A stretch of 64,000 bases of DNA from Hyphomonadaceae bacterium (GTDB lineage Bacteria > Pseudomonadota > Alphaproteobacteria > Caulobacterales > Aquidulcibacteraceae), in NCBI GenBank assembly GCA_016791385.1, contig JAEUMR010000055.1:111990-175989 (forward strand), in the 5' to 3' direction. Position numbers and translations under genes: made by a program. The notes under the pieces were generated by a model. That model saw nothing but the letters and a program-made list of their open reading frames with translations, was not told where the DNA came from and made no database searches. Below are positions 36,456 through 46,296 of this stretch, one piece after another (positions within the stretch are counted from its first letter, which is position 1; each line of letters starts with the position of its first letter).

Positions 36456-37307
36456 TCATGCCGCACGACGCCCCCGGACCACCCGCGCGATGCCGGCGAG
36501 GTCCGTCAAGGGAGCATCGGCGGTGAAACCATGCGCCGCGGCCAGTGCTTGCACTGGCTCGGCCTGGCCGCGGCCTACCTCGAAGATGAAGGCCCCGCCA
36601 GGCGCCAGCGCGCGGTCGAGGCCGGCGAAAATCGCGCGATAGGCGTCGAGCCCGTCGGCGCCGCCGTCCAGCGCCAGCAGGGGCTCAAAACGCGCGACTT
36701 CCGGCTCAAGCGCGTCGATTTCCGCGGAAACGATGTAGGGCGGGTTTGAGACGATAAGGTCGAACCTCTCGCCAATCTCAGCCAACCAGTCGCCGGGCCG
36801 GAGGTCGGCGCGATGGTGCAGGCCAAGCCGCTCGGCGTTGGCCCGCGCTACCGCAAGCGCCTCGGCGCTCCGATCGATGCCGACGCCGCTAGTTTCAGGG
36901 CGCTCTGAGAGGAGCGCGAACAAAATCGCTCCCGAACCGACGCCCAGATCGAGCACCCTGCGCGCCTCGCCCTTCGGCAGCAGCGCCAAGCCCGCTTCGA
37001 CGACGAGTTCCGTCTCCGGCCGCGGCGTCAGCACATCGCGGCTGACGGCCAGATCGAAGGTCCAGAACGCCTTCTTACCGAGGATGTGGCCGATCGGCTC
37101 ACGCGCCTCGCGCCGCGCCGCCAATGCGTCGACAGCCGCCACCTGCGCATCGCTCAGCGGCCGACGCGGATCGGTGACGATCTCCAGCCGCGAAACCCCT
37201 GCCCCGGCCTCGATCAGAAGCCGCGCATCCAAGACGGGAGAATCGACGCCAGCCGCCTCCAGGCGGCGGCGGATGTCGGTCCAGAGCGAGACGAGTGTGT
37301 GGTCCAT
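36456..37307 (-). CDS. prmC: Release factor glutamine methyltransferase PrmC
   Basis: A 283-residue SAM-dependent enzyme that methylates the GGQ glutamine of release factors. It has the helical N-terminal domain, a SAM motif VLDLGVGSGAILFAL, and the substrate-binding NPPYIVS. Usually it follows prfA in one operon, but here a gene on the opposite strand lies between them, so prmC needs its own promoter in the 63-nt gap 37308-37370. Confidence 0.95.
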   Translation of the reverse strand: MDHTLVSLWTDIRRRLEAAGVDSPVLDARLLIEAGAGVSRLEIVTDPRRPLSDAQVAAVDALAARREAREPIGHILGKKAFWTFDLAVSRDVLTPRPETELVVEAGLALLPKGEARRVLDLGVGSGAILFALLSERPETSGVGIDRSAEALAVARANAERLGLHHRADLRPGDWLAEIGERFDLIVSNPPYIVSAEIDALEPEVARFEPLLALDGGADGLDAYRAIFAGLDRALAPGGAFIFEVGRGQAEPVQALAAAHGFTADAPLTDLAGIARVVRGRRAA

Positions 37308-37370
37308 GAGAGGCGTCTAGCACGGATATAGGAGGGCGTTTCAGTTCGTGCCCGCAAACCAATCCTGCGC

Positions 37371-38249
37371 TTGCGCGTGGAGCTTTTATCCGGCGCGGCT
37401 TGCGGTTTGCGCAACGATGGCGTTTGTCGGACCCGGATAGGTTTCGGAGCGGCCCCGCACTTGTGGAAGCAGATCAGACTGTTCTTCAAGGACTTGAAGC
37501 ACGTGGGCGCGCTGGGCTTCGGCTACCCCGCGCGGCACATCGCGTCTCTCTTTGGCCAGCGCGTTGCGAGCATCAATGTGCCGGGCTTCGGCCCCTTCGC
37601 GGTGCGCTATGGCGACAGCGACGCGGCGGTGCTGCGCCAGGTCTTCGCACGGCGTGAATACGACCTCAGCAAGCTGCCGCAGCAGGCGCGCATCGAGCAG
37701 CGCTACAACGCGCTGATCGCGAACGGGCGCACGCCGGTGATCATCGACGCCGGCGCCAATATCGGCTGTGCGTCGGTCTGGTTCGCGAAACACTTCCCGA
37801 AGGCCGCGATCGTCGCCATCGAGCCAGACGCCGCCAACGTGGCGATCGCGCGCCGCAACATCGCCGCCTATCCGGCCGTGAAGCTGGTGGAGGGCGCAAT
37901 CGGCGCATCCTCCGGGCGCGTCGATGTCGTCAGCGGCGACGGGCAGAGCTTCGGCATCCGCACCGAGCGGTCAGACGAGGGCAGCGTCAAAGTTTACAGC
38001 GTGGGCGACCTGAAGCGCGAAGCGGGACCGGACGCCGAGCTGCTTCTGGTCAAGGTCGATATCGAAGGCTTCGAAAAGGACCTCTTCTCCGAGAACCTCG
38101 CTTGGCTCGACGAGACGACGGCCCTGATCGTTGAGCCGCATGATTGGATGCTGCCCGGCCAGCATTCCAGCGGGACGCTGCAAAAGGCCGTGTTCCCACG
38201 TAATTTCGAAATGCTGATCCATCGCGAAAGCCTCGTCTTCGTGCGCTGA
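37371..38249 (+). CDS. FkbM family methyltransferase
   Basis: Up to 292 residues. The SAM-binding motif VIIDAGANIGCASVWFAKHFP, the second motif IVAIEPDAANVAIARRN and LLLVKVDIEGFEKDLF are clear FkbM features. Family members methylate sugars, polyketides or surface glycans; the target here is unknown. The frame opens at TTG 37371 and no strong start is visible before LWKQIRLFFKDLKH (nt 37461), so the true N-terminus is uncertain. It is divergent from prmC and convergent with prfA, breaking an operon that is usually intact. Codon use looks like that of its neighbours. Confidence 0.85.
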   Translation: MRVELLSGAACGLRNDGVCRTRIGFGAAPHLWKQIRLFFKDLKHVGALGFGYPARHIASLFGQRVASINVPGFGPFAVRYGDSDAAVLRQVFARREYDLSKLPQQARIEQRYNALIANGRTPVIIDAGANIGCASVWFAKHFPKAAIVAIEPDAANVAIARRNIAAYPAVKLVEGAIGASSGRVDVVSGDGQSFGIRTERSDEGSVKVYSVGDLKREAGPDAELLLVKVDIEGFEKDLFSENLAWLDETTALIVEPHDWMLPGQHSSGTLQKAVFPRNFEMLIHRESLVFVR

Positions 38250-38260
38250 GCACGAGAGGC

Positions 38261-39349
38261 TTATTCCTCTTCGAGAGCCGCCAGCTTGCGCGCCTGCTCT
38301 TCAGCCGCCAACGCATCGAGGATCGGATCAAGGCCCGAACCGTCGATCACTTCCGGCAAATTGTAGACGGTGAGGTTGATGCGGTGGTCGGTCACCCGGC
38401 CCTGCGGAAAATTGTAGGTGCGGATGCGCTCGCTGCGGTCGCCCGACCCGATCTGGCCCTTGCGCTCGGCCGCACGCGCGGCATCTCGCTTTTCGCGTTC
38501 CAGGTCGTAGAGCTTGGCTTTCAGCACGTTCATCGCCTGCACCCGGTTCTGGTGCTGCGACTTCAGCTGGCTGACGACGATGATCCCCGTGGGAAGGTGC
38601 GTGATGCGCACGGCGCTGTCAGTCTTGTTGACGTGCTGACCGCCCGCGCCCGAGGCGCGCATGGTATCGATGCGGATGTCCTTGTCGTCGATGACGACAT
38701 CAACATCGCCCTCTGGCTGGGGCAGCACCGCGACCGTCGCCGCCGAGGTGTGGATGCGCCCGCCCGCTTCCGTCTCGGGCACGCGCTGAACGCGATGCAC
38801 GCCGCTCTCGAATTTGAGGCGGCCGAACACGCCCTTGCCGCTCACGCTCGCGACCGCTTCCTTCACCCCGCCAATGCCCGTTTCGGACACGTCTTCCAGT
38901 TCAAAGCGCCAGCCGCGCCGGTTGGCGTAGCGCTGGTACATGCGCAGCAGATCGCCGGCGAACAGCGCCGCTTCCTCGCCGCCTGTTCCGGCGCGCACTT
39001 CGAGAATGGCGGAGGCGTTCTCGTCTTTGTCTTTGGGCGCAAGCAGCAGCAGCGCCTGCCGCTCCAGAGCCGGCAAGTCATCGCGCGCCGTTTTCAATTC
39101 GTCTTCCGCGAGCGCCGCCAGTTCCTTGTCGCCCCCCGCATCGCGCAACATGGAGTCCAGGCTCGCGATCTCGGCGCGCTTGGCGTTCAGCGCGGCCACC
39201 GCATCCGCCAGCGGTTTTAGCTCGGCGTGCTCTTGGCCAAGGCGCACGATTTCGCCGCCGTCGGTGGCCGCGGCGAGACGCGCTTCAATACGTTCGTAAC
39301 GTTCAATAGCTTGCGCAAGGCGCCGCTCCAGGCGCGCCAGATCAGACAT
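38261..39349 (-). CDS. prfA: Peptide chain release factor 1
   Basis: A 362-residue class I release factor recognising UAG and UAA. The catalytic GGQ lies in [21 protein letters not shown], and the PxT-type anticodon tripeptide region is in the [22 protein letters not shown] part. Length is standard. It follows the unknown gene at 39362 by 12 nt on the same strand. Confidence 0.97.
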   Translation of the reverse strand: MSDLARLERRLAQAIERYERIEARLAAATDGGEIVRLGQEHAELKPLADAVAALNAKRAEIASLDSMLRDAGGDKELAALAEDELKTARDDLPALERQALLLLAPKDKDENASAILEVRAGTGGEEAALFAGDLLRMYQRYANRRGWRFELEDVSETGIGGVKEAVASVSGKGVFGRLKFESGVHRVQRVPETEAGGRIHTSAATVAVLPQPEGDVDVVIDDKDIRIDTMRASGAGGQHVNKTDSAVRITHLPTGIIVVSQLKSQHQNRVQAMNVLKAKLYDLEREKRDAARAAERKGQIGSGDRSERIRTYNFPQGRVTDHRINLTVYNLPEVIDGSGLDPILDALAAEEQARKLAALEEE

Positions 39350-39361
39350 CGCCCGTACTCG

Positions 39362-39775
39362 CTACATCACTTCGGTGAAGATCTCGGGCTGCACTTCCGT
39401 GACCTGGGGATCGTCGAAAGCGATCTCGGTGATCAGCCGCTTGTACGGCACGATCACTTCCACAGCGCGGCCGTTTGCGCCCTCGACATGGAAGCACAAC
39501 GCAAAGGCGTTGTCGGTCGAGGCGCGGCCGTCGAAGACCAGCCCTGCCGCGATCAATCCATGCTCCGCTTCATCGGCGCGGAAACCAGCGATCAAGCCGC
39601 TGATGTGGTCGGAGGGCGAGGATTGTTCGATCGGCAGATCGACATTGGTGTGGATCTGCTCGCCGGTCTTGCGGATGCCAGCGCCAAACGGGGCAAACGA
39701 TCCGCCTTCGCGCAGCGCCCGGTGGGCTGCGTCGAACAGGTATTCGTAGGTGTCCTGCAGGTGCTTCTGCAGCAT
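39362..39775 (-). CDS. Conserved-looking protein of unknown function between ispG and prfA
   Basis: A 137-residue soluble protein. It begins MLQKHLQDTYEYLFDAAHRALREGGSF and continues PFGAGIRKTGEQIHTNVDLP, with later strands such as ALCFHVEGANGRAVEVIVPYKR. It is acidic toward the C-terminus and has no signal peptide or TM helix. I do not recognise its family. It is separated from ispG by 2 nt and from prfA by 12 nt, so co-transcription is very likely. Confidence 0.8.
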   Translation of the reverse strand: MLQKHLQDTYEYLFDAAHRALREGGSFAPFGAGIRKTGEQIHTNVDLPIEQSSPSDHISGLIAGFRADEAEHGLIAAGLVFDGRASTDNAFALCFHVEGANGRAVEVIVPYKRLITEIAFDDPQVTEVQPEIFTEVM

Positions 39776-39777
39776 TT

Positions 39778-40917
39778 TCAGCCCTTCGCCTGCTGGCGCT
39801 CTTCGCGCAGCACGCGCGCCCGTTCTTCGACCAAGTCAACGATATGGTCGATCATGGCGCCATTGTCGACCTTATGATCGGCCTTGCCGGCGACATAGAC
39901 CATGCCCGCACCCTTGCCACCGCCGGTGAAACCGAGGTCCGTCATCAGCGCCTCGCCGGGGCCGTTGACGACGCAACCAATGATCGAAAGCGTAATCGGT
40001 TCAGCGATGTGCGCGACGCGGCGCTCTAATTCTTCGACCGTCTGGATCACGTTGAAACCCTGCCGCGCGCAGGACGGACAGGCGATGATTGTCACCCCGC
40101 GCTGGCGCAGGCCAAGCGATTTCAGAAGGTCGTGGCCAACCTTGATCTCTTCGACCGGATCGGCGGCCAGAGAAACGCGAATGGTGTCGCCAATGCCAGC
40201 CCACAGCAGCGAACCCATCGCGACGGAGGACTTGATCGTGCCAGCGCGCAACGCGCCGGCCTCGGTCACGCCAAGGTGCAGCGGCGCATCAGTCGCTTCC
40301 GCGAGCGCCTGATAGGCGGCGACGGTGAGGAAAACATCCGAAGCTTTGACGCTGATCTTGTAGTCGCGGAAATCGTGCTCTTCGAGCAGCGCGGCGTGGA
40401 AGAGCGCGCTCTCCACCATCGCCTCTGGGCACGGTTCGCCATACTTCTCCAAGAGGTGCTGTTCGAGCGAGCCAGCGTTGACGCCGATGCGGATCGAACA
40501 GCCGTGATCCTTCGCCGCTTGGACCACCTCCTTCACGCGCTGGGCGTTGCCTATATTGCCCGGATTGATGCGCAGGCAAGCCGCTCCCGCCGCCGCCGCT
40601 TCAAGCGCGCGCTTGTAGTGGAAGTGAATGTCGGCAACGAGCGGGACCTTCGCCGCGCGCACGATCTTGGCGAATGCGGCCGTGCTTTCCTCGTCGGGGC
40701 ACGACACGCGGACAATGTCGGCGCCGGCCTCTTCCAACTGGCGGATTTGCCCGATCGTCGCCGCCGCGTCGGCGGTGACGGTGTTGGTCATCGACTGAAC
40801 GGAAATCGGCGCGTCGCCGCCGACTTCGACAGCGCCGACGCGGATCTTTCGCGAGCGCCTGCGCTCGATCCGCCGCCAGGGGCGGACGTGGTGAAGATCG
40901 CCGGCTGCGCCGTCCAT
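39778..40917 (-). CDS. ispG: 4-hydroxy-3-methylbut-2-enyl diphosphate synthase
   Basis: A 379-residue [4Fe-4S] enzyme of the MEP isoprenoid pathway that converts MEcPP to HMBPP. The TIM-barrel start [19 protein letters not shown] is typical, and the cluster cysteines lie in [12 protein letters not shown] and [11 protein letters not shown]. The gene is the compact bacterial form. AAAGGG lies about 9 nt before the ATG. It depends on Fe-S assembly, which the suf cluster of this window provides. Confidence 0.96.
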   Translation of the reverse strand: MDGAAGDLHHVRPWRRIERRRSRKIRVGAVEVGGDAPISVQSMTNTVTADAAATIGQIRQLEEAGADIVRVSCPDEESTAAFAKIVRAAKVPLVADIHFHYKRALEAAAAGAACLRINPGNIGNAQRVKEVVQAAKDHGCSIRIGVNAGSLEQHLLEKYGEPCPEAMVESALFHAALLEEHDFRDYKISVKASDVFLTVAAYQALAEATDAPLHLGVTEAGALRAGTIKSSVAMGSLLWAGIGDTIRVSLAADPVEEIKVGHDLLKSLGLRQRGVTIIACPSCARQGFNVIQTVEELERRVAHIAEPITLSIIGCVVNGPGEALMTDLGFTGGGKGAGMVYVAGKADHKVDNGAMIDHIVDLVEERARVLREERQQAKG

Positions 40918-40981
40918 CTGAGCTGACCCTTTCCGCCCCGAGATAGCCCCTCCGGCTGGCGGCTAACAGCCCTCTGCGGCG

Positions 40982-41815
40982 TCAGGAGCGTGGCGGGCTG
41001 AGGTTTGCCTGCGCCTGGGGTTGGATTTCGTCGATCTGCCGGCCGAGCACCGGCATCCCTGCCGCACCGAGCAGGCCCGCTGGCTGGCCGTTCACGTAGA
41101 GCTCGAAGGCGCCGCCGTCGCGGGCGTGCAAGGTCCAGCCTGGGCTCGGATCGGGACGGTAAACATCCCCCGGCTGAAGCGTGCGGGAAAGAAACACGGT
41201 GCCGTCAGGGCCACGCGTCTCCAGCCAAGCTTCGGACAGGGCTCGTATCTCGACAACGCGCTGTTCGCTTTCATCGGCCGCTGCCGCCGCCGGGATGGCG
41301 GGCGCGGCAGCCGTCGAGCCGACATCAGCCGCCTGACCGCTCTCGTGCTGCTGGTTGAGGGCTCGCCAGCCGACGAAGCTGGCCGCAAGCACCACGAGCG
41401 CCGCCGCCGCCAACCAAGGCCGCTCTGGGTGCGGGCGCGAGGCCGGGTTGCGAATCTGTTTCTGCGCTTCCTCGCGGGTCAGCGCGACTTCGCTTTGAAA
41501 CTGCTTGACGATCTCTTCCGGCTGCAACCCCAGTTCACGCGCGTAGGAGCGCAGGAAGGCCAGCGTGTAGGCCTTCCCGGGCAGCAGCTTCGGGTTCATT
41601 TCCTCGAGCGCTTCGAGAAATTCGCGGCGAATGCGGATACGCTCCGCCACCTCATCGATGCTGAGGCCCAGCTGACGGCGCGCTTCGGACAATTTGCGCC
41701 CCGCGCGCCAGGATTCATCCAACGTGATCTGGCGGCCCTGCGCGAGCGTTTGCTGCGCCGGAGCGGCGTCAGCTTGCGGTTCGACCGGGGGCTCGGCAGG
41801 CGTTGGTTGCAGCAT
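40982..41815 (-). CDS. rodZ: RodZ-like helix-turn-helix membrane protein
   Basis: A 277-residue bitopic protein. After a Pro/Ala/Gln-rich leader, an HTH_25 domain (LSEARRQLGLSIDEVAERIRIRREFLEALEE) is followed by the linker, one TM helix (PWLAAAALVVLAASFVGW) and a periplasmic DUF4115 domain with WLETRGPDGTVFLSRTLQPGD. RodZ connects MreB filaments to the cell wall machinery and helps set rod shape. MLQPTPAEPP at 41815 with GAGGAGGG upstream is taken as start; the frame is open to 41902. Confidence 0.85.
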   Translation of the reverse strand: MLQPTPAEPPVEPQADAAPAQQTLAQGRQITLDESWRAGRKLSEARRQLGLSIDEVAERIRIRREFLEALEEMNPKLLPGKAYTLAFLRSYARELGLQPEEIVKQFQSEVALTREEAQKQIRNPASRPHPERPWLAAAALVVLAASFVGWRALNQQHESGQAADVGSTAAAPAIPAAAAADESEQRVVEIRALSEAWLETRGPDGTVFLSRTLQPGDVYRPDPSPGWTLHARDGGAFELYVNGQPAGLLGAAGMPVLGRQIDEIQPQAQANLSPPRS

Positions 41816-41923
41816 CTTTCGCTGGTCCCTCCTCAGAGACCATACGGGTGAAAAGGCAAATTTTAAGCCACGAAACAAGCTTAACCGCGAATCGACCATC
41901 ACTCAACGCGCGGTCGCCGCGCG

Positions 41924-44188
41924 TTACAGCAAATAGCCGCGTTCGTTGGCGAAATGTGTGAGTTCGGCGCGGATCGTTTCCGTTTGCGCGGTGAGCATGC
42001 CGCGCACGGCCTGCGCCGCTTCTTGGGCGTCGAGCGAGAGAATCAGGCGCTTTACCGGGCCGACGCCCGAGGCGGGCATCGACAGCCTCCGGAAGCCCAG
42101 CGCAGTGAACGCCAGCGCTTCCAGTGGACGCCCAGCCGCCTCGCCGCAGATGGATACCGGAATGTTCGCCGCGTCGGCGTCCTCACGGATGCGCAACAAG
42201 AAGCGCAACGCCGAGGGGCTGAGAATGTCGTAGCGATCCCACACGCGTGGATTGCCGCGATCGGCGGCGAAGAAATACTGCATCAAGTCGTTGGTGCCGA
42301 TCGAGATGAAGTCGGCGCGCCCGGCCAGATCGGGGATCGCCCAGGCCAGCGCGGGCGCCTCGACCATGACGCCGACTTCCACCTTCGCCGGGACCGCCCG
42401 GGCATGCGTGCGCGCCCATTCGAGTTCGCGATCGACCAGCGCGCGCGCGGCGTCGAACTCGGCGCAGGTGGTGACCAAAGGGAACATCACCCGCAGCCAC
42501 CGCCCCGAGGCTGCGCTGATCAGGGCGCGGAGCTGGTAACGAAGCAGCGCGGGCCGATCCAGACCGATGCGGACGGCGCGCCAGCCCAGCGCCGGGTTCT
42601 CTTCACGCTCAGCCGTGACGTAGGGCAGCACCTTGTCGCCGCCGAGGTCCAAGGTGCGGAACGTGACCGGCATGTCGCCCGCCGTCTCCAGCACGTCGCG
42701 ATAAAGCAGCGTCTGGCTCTGCAAACGCGGCAACGTCTCGGAGACCATGAACTGGAATTCGGTGCGGAAGAGGCCAATGCCTTCTGCGCCCGCGTCGGCC
42801 AAGTGATGCACGTCCAGCGCCAGGCCCGCGTTCAGCAGCAACGCCACGCGCTGGCCGTCGCGGGTGATGGCAGGCTGATCGCGGAGCTTTGCGAATTCCG
42901 CATCGCGCGCCGACCGCAGCGACAGGCGCTGGCGATAGGTGGATAAGACCTGCTCCTCAGGCCGAAGGCGCACCTCGCCGCGCTCGCCGTCCAGCACGAT
43001 GCTGTCGCCCGCTTCCACGCGGGAGAGCAGGCCGGGCAGCAGCCCCACAAGCGGCAGCCCAAGCGCCCTGGCCACGATCGCCGCGTGCGCTGTCGCAGCG
43101 CCCTCTTCCAACGCGACGCCCCTCAGGCGCTCGGCGCCATAGTCCAGCAGCTCTGCGGGCCCCAATTCGCGCGCGATCAGGATCGCGTCGGCTGGCATCG
43201 CTCCGGCGGAGTTGGCGTCGACGCCAGCCAGCGATCGCAGCAGCCGATTGTCGAGGTCTTCCAGGTCGTGCAGGCGCTCGCGCAGGTATTGATCGCGCGC
43301 CGCGTTGAGTTTGGCGCGGTGTTCGCCGCGCACGCGCTCGACGGCGGCGTCAGCGGAGAGACCGGCCCGCACCCCGTGCTTAAGGCGCACCTCCCAGCTC
43401 GGATCGAGCGCGAGCATCAGGAAGGTCTCAAGCACTTCGCGGGAAACGCCGGAAAGCCTGCCCGGATCGCCCTCGATCATTTCCTTGAGCGAACCACGGA
43501 CCTGCTCAAGCGCTGCATCCAACCGCTGCTCTTCGCGCACGGGATCGTCGGCGATGACACGCCCGAGCGGCGCGTGCGGTTCGTGCAGCACGGCGGTGCC
43601 GATGGCGAGGCCGTCGGAGAAGGAACGCCCGACAATCAGCTCCGGCCGGCTCGGACGCGCTTCGACGTCGGCGAGGCCTGAGAGATCGCCAAACGCGCCG
43701 GAGGCGACCATTTCCGCCAGCACCATGGCGATGGTCTGCAGCGCTTCGACTTCGTCTTCGCCGTAAACGCGCGCTACGCGGTTCTGCACGACGAGAACGC
43801 CGAAGGTGCGCTCGGAGCGCACGATCGGCACGCCAAGGAACGAATTGTACGGGTCTTCGCCAGTCTCTGGCCGATAGGAGAAGCGCTCGTGGTGCGGCGC
43901 GTCGGCGATATTGAGCGGCTGGGCGGTTTCGGCCACCAGGCCGACCAGACCCTCGCCCTTGCGCAGCCGCGTGCGGTGCACGGCTTCGGGCTTGAGGCCC
44001 TGTGTCGCGAAAAGTTCGTGGAAGGCGCCGCGGGTCAGATAGATCGAGCAGACGTCCGCGACCATCGTCGAAGCGACCATGGTGACGAGCCGGTCCAGGC
44101 GCTGCTGCGCCTCCCCGCCGGCTTCCATGATCTCCCGCAACTTGCGCAGCAGGATACGGGAGCCGCCGATGTTCGCCGGACCTGCCAT
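41924..44188 (-). CDS. ptsP: PTS-Ntr enzyme I (phosphoenolpyruvate-protein phosphotransferase) with GAF domain
   Basis: A 754-residue protein. An N-terminal GAF domain (about residues 20-165) precedes the enzyme I parts: a HPr-binding/phosphohistidine domain with ATAHAAIVARALGLP (Ala where Ser usually precedes the active His) and a PEP-binding TIM barrel with RTEFQFM, EREENPALGWRAVRIGLDRP and ISIGTNDLMQYFFAADRGNP. It starts the nitrogen phosphotransfer chain that signals nitrogen and carbon state. ATG at 44188 is chosen over GTG at 44200. It is 29 nt downstream of lysC, a conserved pairing. Confidence 0.95.
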   Translation of the reverse strand: MAGPANIGGSRILLRKLREIMEAGGEAQQRLDRLVTMVASTMVADVCSIYLTRGAFHELFATQGLKPEAVHRTRLRKGEGLVGLVAETAQPLNIADAPHHERFSYRPETGEDPYNSFLGVPIVRSERTFGVLVVQNRVARVYGEDEVEALQTIAMVLAEMVASGAFGDLSGLADVEARPSRPELIVGRSFSDGLAIGTAVLHEPHAPLGRVIADDPVREEQRLDAALEQVRGSLKEMIEGDPGRLSGVSREVLETFLMLALDPSWEVRLKHGVRAGLSADAAVERVRGEHRAKLNAARDQYLRERLHDLEDLDNRLLRSLAGVDANSAGAMPADAILIARELGPAELLDYGAERLRGVALEEGAATAHAAIVARALGLPLVGLLPGLLSRVEAGDSIVLDGERGEVRLRPEEQVLSTYRQRLSLRSARDAEFAKLRDQPAITRDGQRVALLLNAGLALDVHHLADAGAEGIGLFRTEFQFMVSETLPRLQSQTLLYRDVLETAGDMPVTFRTLDLGGDKVLPYVTAEREENPALGWRAVRIGLDRPALLRYQLRALISAASGRWLRVMFPLVTTCAEFDAARALVDRELEWARTHARAVPAKVEVGVMVEAPALAWAIPDLAGRADFISIGTNDLMQYFFAADRGNPRVWDRYDILSPSALRFLLRIREDADAANIPVSICGEAAGRPLEALAFTALGFRRLSMPASGVGPVKRLILSLDAQEAAQAVRGMLTAQTETIRAELTHFANERGYLL

Positions 44189-44217
44189 CGCGTCCCGCAC
44201 ATCCTCCCCTTGCCGCT

Positions 44218-45480
44218 CTAGGCGGCGTCCAATCCATAAGCGGTGTGCAACGCGCGAACCGCAAGTTCGGTATAAGCCGCATCGATCAGAACCGAGATTT
44301 TGATCTCGGAAGTGGCGATAGCCTCGATATTGATGCCTTTTTGCGCAAGCGCGGCGAACATCGTACGCGCCACACCCACCTGGCTCTTCATGCCGATGCC
44401 TATCACCGAGACTTTGGCCACATCGCGGCGGATATGGATTTCCTCCACGCCAATCGTTCCGCGCGCCGCTTCGATGACCGAAGCCGCACGCTGAGCGTCG
44501 CGGTCGGGGCAGGTGAAGAGAATGTTCTGGCGCCCTTCCTGGCGTGCTTCGCTCTGGACGATCATGTCGACATTGATGCCGGCATCCGCAAGGCGGCCGA
44601 AAATGTCGGCCGCGACGCCCGGATGATCCTCGACGCCAAGCAGCGTCACCTTCGCCTCGTCACGCGAATAGGCGACGCCTGAAACGACTTGCTTTTCCAC
44701 GATCTCATCCTCGGGACAAACGAGCGTGCCGGGATTGGGCGCGCCGGGTTCAACGAAACTGGAGAGCACGCGCACGGGCACGCGCTTGGCGAACGCAAGC
44801 TCGACTGAACGGGTCTGCAGCACCTTGGCGCCGAGCGAGGCCATCTCCAGCATTTCTTCGTACGAGATTTTCTCCAGCCGCTGCGCCTTGGCGACGATGC
44901 GCGGATCGGTCGTGTAGACGCCGTCAACATCAGTGTAGATGTCGCAACGCTCCGCATTCAGCGCCGCCGCGAGCGCAACCGCCGATGTATCCGAACCGCC
45001 GCGTCCCAGGGTGGTGATGCGGCTGCCTTCGGTGACACCCTGAAAGCCGGGAACAACCGCGACCACACCGGAATCGATCGAGGCACCGATATCGTCCTCT
45101 TTGATCTCGCCGATGCGCGCTTTGGCGTGGGCGGCGTCCGTGCGGACCGGGATCTGCCAATTCTGCCAGGAGCGCGCAGGCACGCCGAGCCGGCGCAGCG
45201 CCAGCGCGAGCAAGCCGGTCGTGACCTGCTCGCCGGTCGAGACGACGACGTCGTACTCATCATCGAAGTGCGGGCCCGCGACGGGCGCGCCGTTCTCGCC
45301 TTCGCCGCCGGCCGCGCGGGCCAGTTTGACGAGGCGGTCGGTTTCGCCGGACATGGCTGAGACCACCACGGCTAAGCCGCGCCCCGGTTTGCGCTCAGCC
45401 GCCACAATGCGCGCTACGCGGGCGATGCGGTCCACGTCGCCTACCGACGTGCCGCCGAATTTCATCACCAGACGGGACAT
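44218..45480 (-). CDS. lysC: Aspartate kinase
   Basis: A 420-residue aspartokinase, first step to lysine, threonine and methionine. KFGGTSVGDVDRI (residues about 7-19) is the kinase start, and FQGVTEGSRITTLGRGGSDTSAVALAAAL supplies the substrate and phosphate loops. The C-terminal 150 residues form two ACT domains for feedback control, with VDMIVQSEARQEGRQNILFTC. Divergent from ubiG with a 75-nt gap. Confidence 0.96.
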   Translation of the reverse strand: MSRLVMKFGGTSVGDVDRIARVARIVAAERKPGRGLAVVVSAMSGETDRLVKLARAAGGEGENGAPVAGPHFDDEYDVVVSTGEQVTTGLLALALRRLGVPARSWQNWQIPVRTDAAHAKARIGEIKEDDIGASIDSGVVAVVPGFQGVTEGSRITTLGRGGSDTSAVALAAALNAERCDIYTDVDGVYTTDPRIVAKAQRLEKISYEEMLEMASLGAKVLQTRSVELAFAKRVPVRVLSSFVEPGAPNPGTLVCPEDEIVEKQVVSGVAYSRDEAKVTLLGVEDHPGVAADIFGRLADAGINVDMIVQSEARQEGRQNILFTCPDRDAQRAASVIEAARGTIGVEEIHIRRDVAKVSVIGIGMKSQVGVARTMFAALAQKGINIEAIATSEIKISVLIDAAYTELAVRALHTAYGLDAA

Positions 45481-45555
45481 GAAGCCGCGCTTAGCATGCT
45501 CTGCTGCAACGCGATACAGTGCCCCGCTAGCTCATTTTGACGCCGTTCCGAGGCC

Positions 45556-46278
45556 ATGCCGAACCCGACCATCGACCACGCCGAAATCGCCAAATTCAGC
45601 GCCCTGGCCGCTGAATGGTGGAACCCAAAGGGGCCGTTCGGCGCCCTGCACCGGCTCAATCCGGTGCGCCTCCAGTTCATCCGCGACCTCGCGCAACGGC
45701 AATTCGCAACGCCCGCGCGCAAACCGCTGGAGGGGCTCAAGGTGCTCGACCTGGGTTGCGGCGGCGGGCTGGTCTCCGCCCCACTTTCACGGATGGGCGG
45801 CGCCGTCACCGCCGTCGATGCCTCGCCAGAGGCCATCGGGGCGGCGCGCGTCTATGCGGAGCAAAGCGGGCTGACGATCGATTACAAGTGCATGACAGCC
45901 GAAGCGCTGGTCCAAGAAGGCGCCCAGTTCGATCTCGTGACCGCGCTCGAAATCATCGAGCACGTCGCCGACGTGAAGGCTTTCCTGCACGCTGCCAGTG
46001 CGCTTGTCCGGCCGGGCGGTTTGCTGGTGCTGTCCACCATCAACCGAACCCCCAAGGCCCGCGCCCTCGCCATCGTCGGCGCCGAGCGGATCCTGAAATG
46101 GTCGCCGGAGGGCGCGCACGAGTACGACAAACTGGTGACGCCCGACGAAATCCGCGCGGGCGCGCCTGAGATCCATTGGGAAGCGCCAGCTGGCATCGCC
46201 TATCAACCGCTCGGCGAAGGCTGGGCGCTGTCGAGCGATATCGACGTCAACTACTTGATGGCGGGGCGGAAGCGCTGA
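45556..46278 (+). CDS. ubiG: Ubiquinone biosynthesis O-methyltransferase UbiG
   Basis: A 240-residue SAM-dependent enzyme carrying out both O-methylations of ubiquinone. The family start EIAKFSALAAEWWNPKGPFGALHRLNP is diagnostic, and the SAM motif is VLDLGCGGGLVSAPL. VTALEIIEHVADV and LSTINRTPKARALAIVGAE follow in order. It provides the quinone used by complex I encoded at the right end of the window. The convergent amidohydrolase gene ends 18 nt away. Confidence 0.96.
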   Translation: MPNPTIDHAEIAKFSALAAEWWNPKGPFGALHRLNPVRLQFIRDLAQRQFATPARKPLEGLKVLDLGCGGGLVSAPLSRMGGAVTAVDASPEAIGAARVYAEQSGLTIDYKCMTAEALVQEGAQFDLVTALEIIEHVADVKAFLHAASALVRPGGLLVLSTINRTPKARALAIVGAERILKWSPEGAHEYDKLVTPDEIRAGAPEIHWEAPAGIAYQPLGEGWALSSDIDVNYLMAGRKR

Positions 46279-46296
46279 GCTCCCGCCCCCTGTTCT

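Noticed and set aside
36209-36466. 85-codon minus-strand frame between prmC and DUF4167
   Set aside because: No family resemblance, biased Ala/Arg composition and an 11-nt overlap into prmC; noted in the gap entry but not called as a gene.
37371-38249. Base composition as evidence that the FkbM gene was recently acquired
   Set aside because: Its GC-rich codon use looks like that of prmC and prfA by eye, so only gene order supports insertion.
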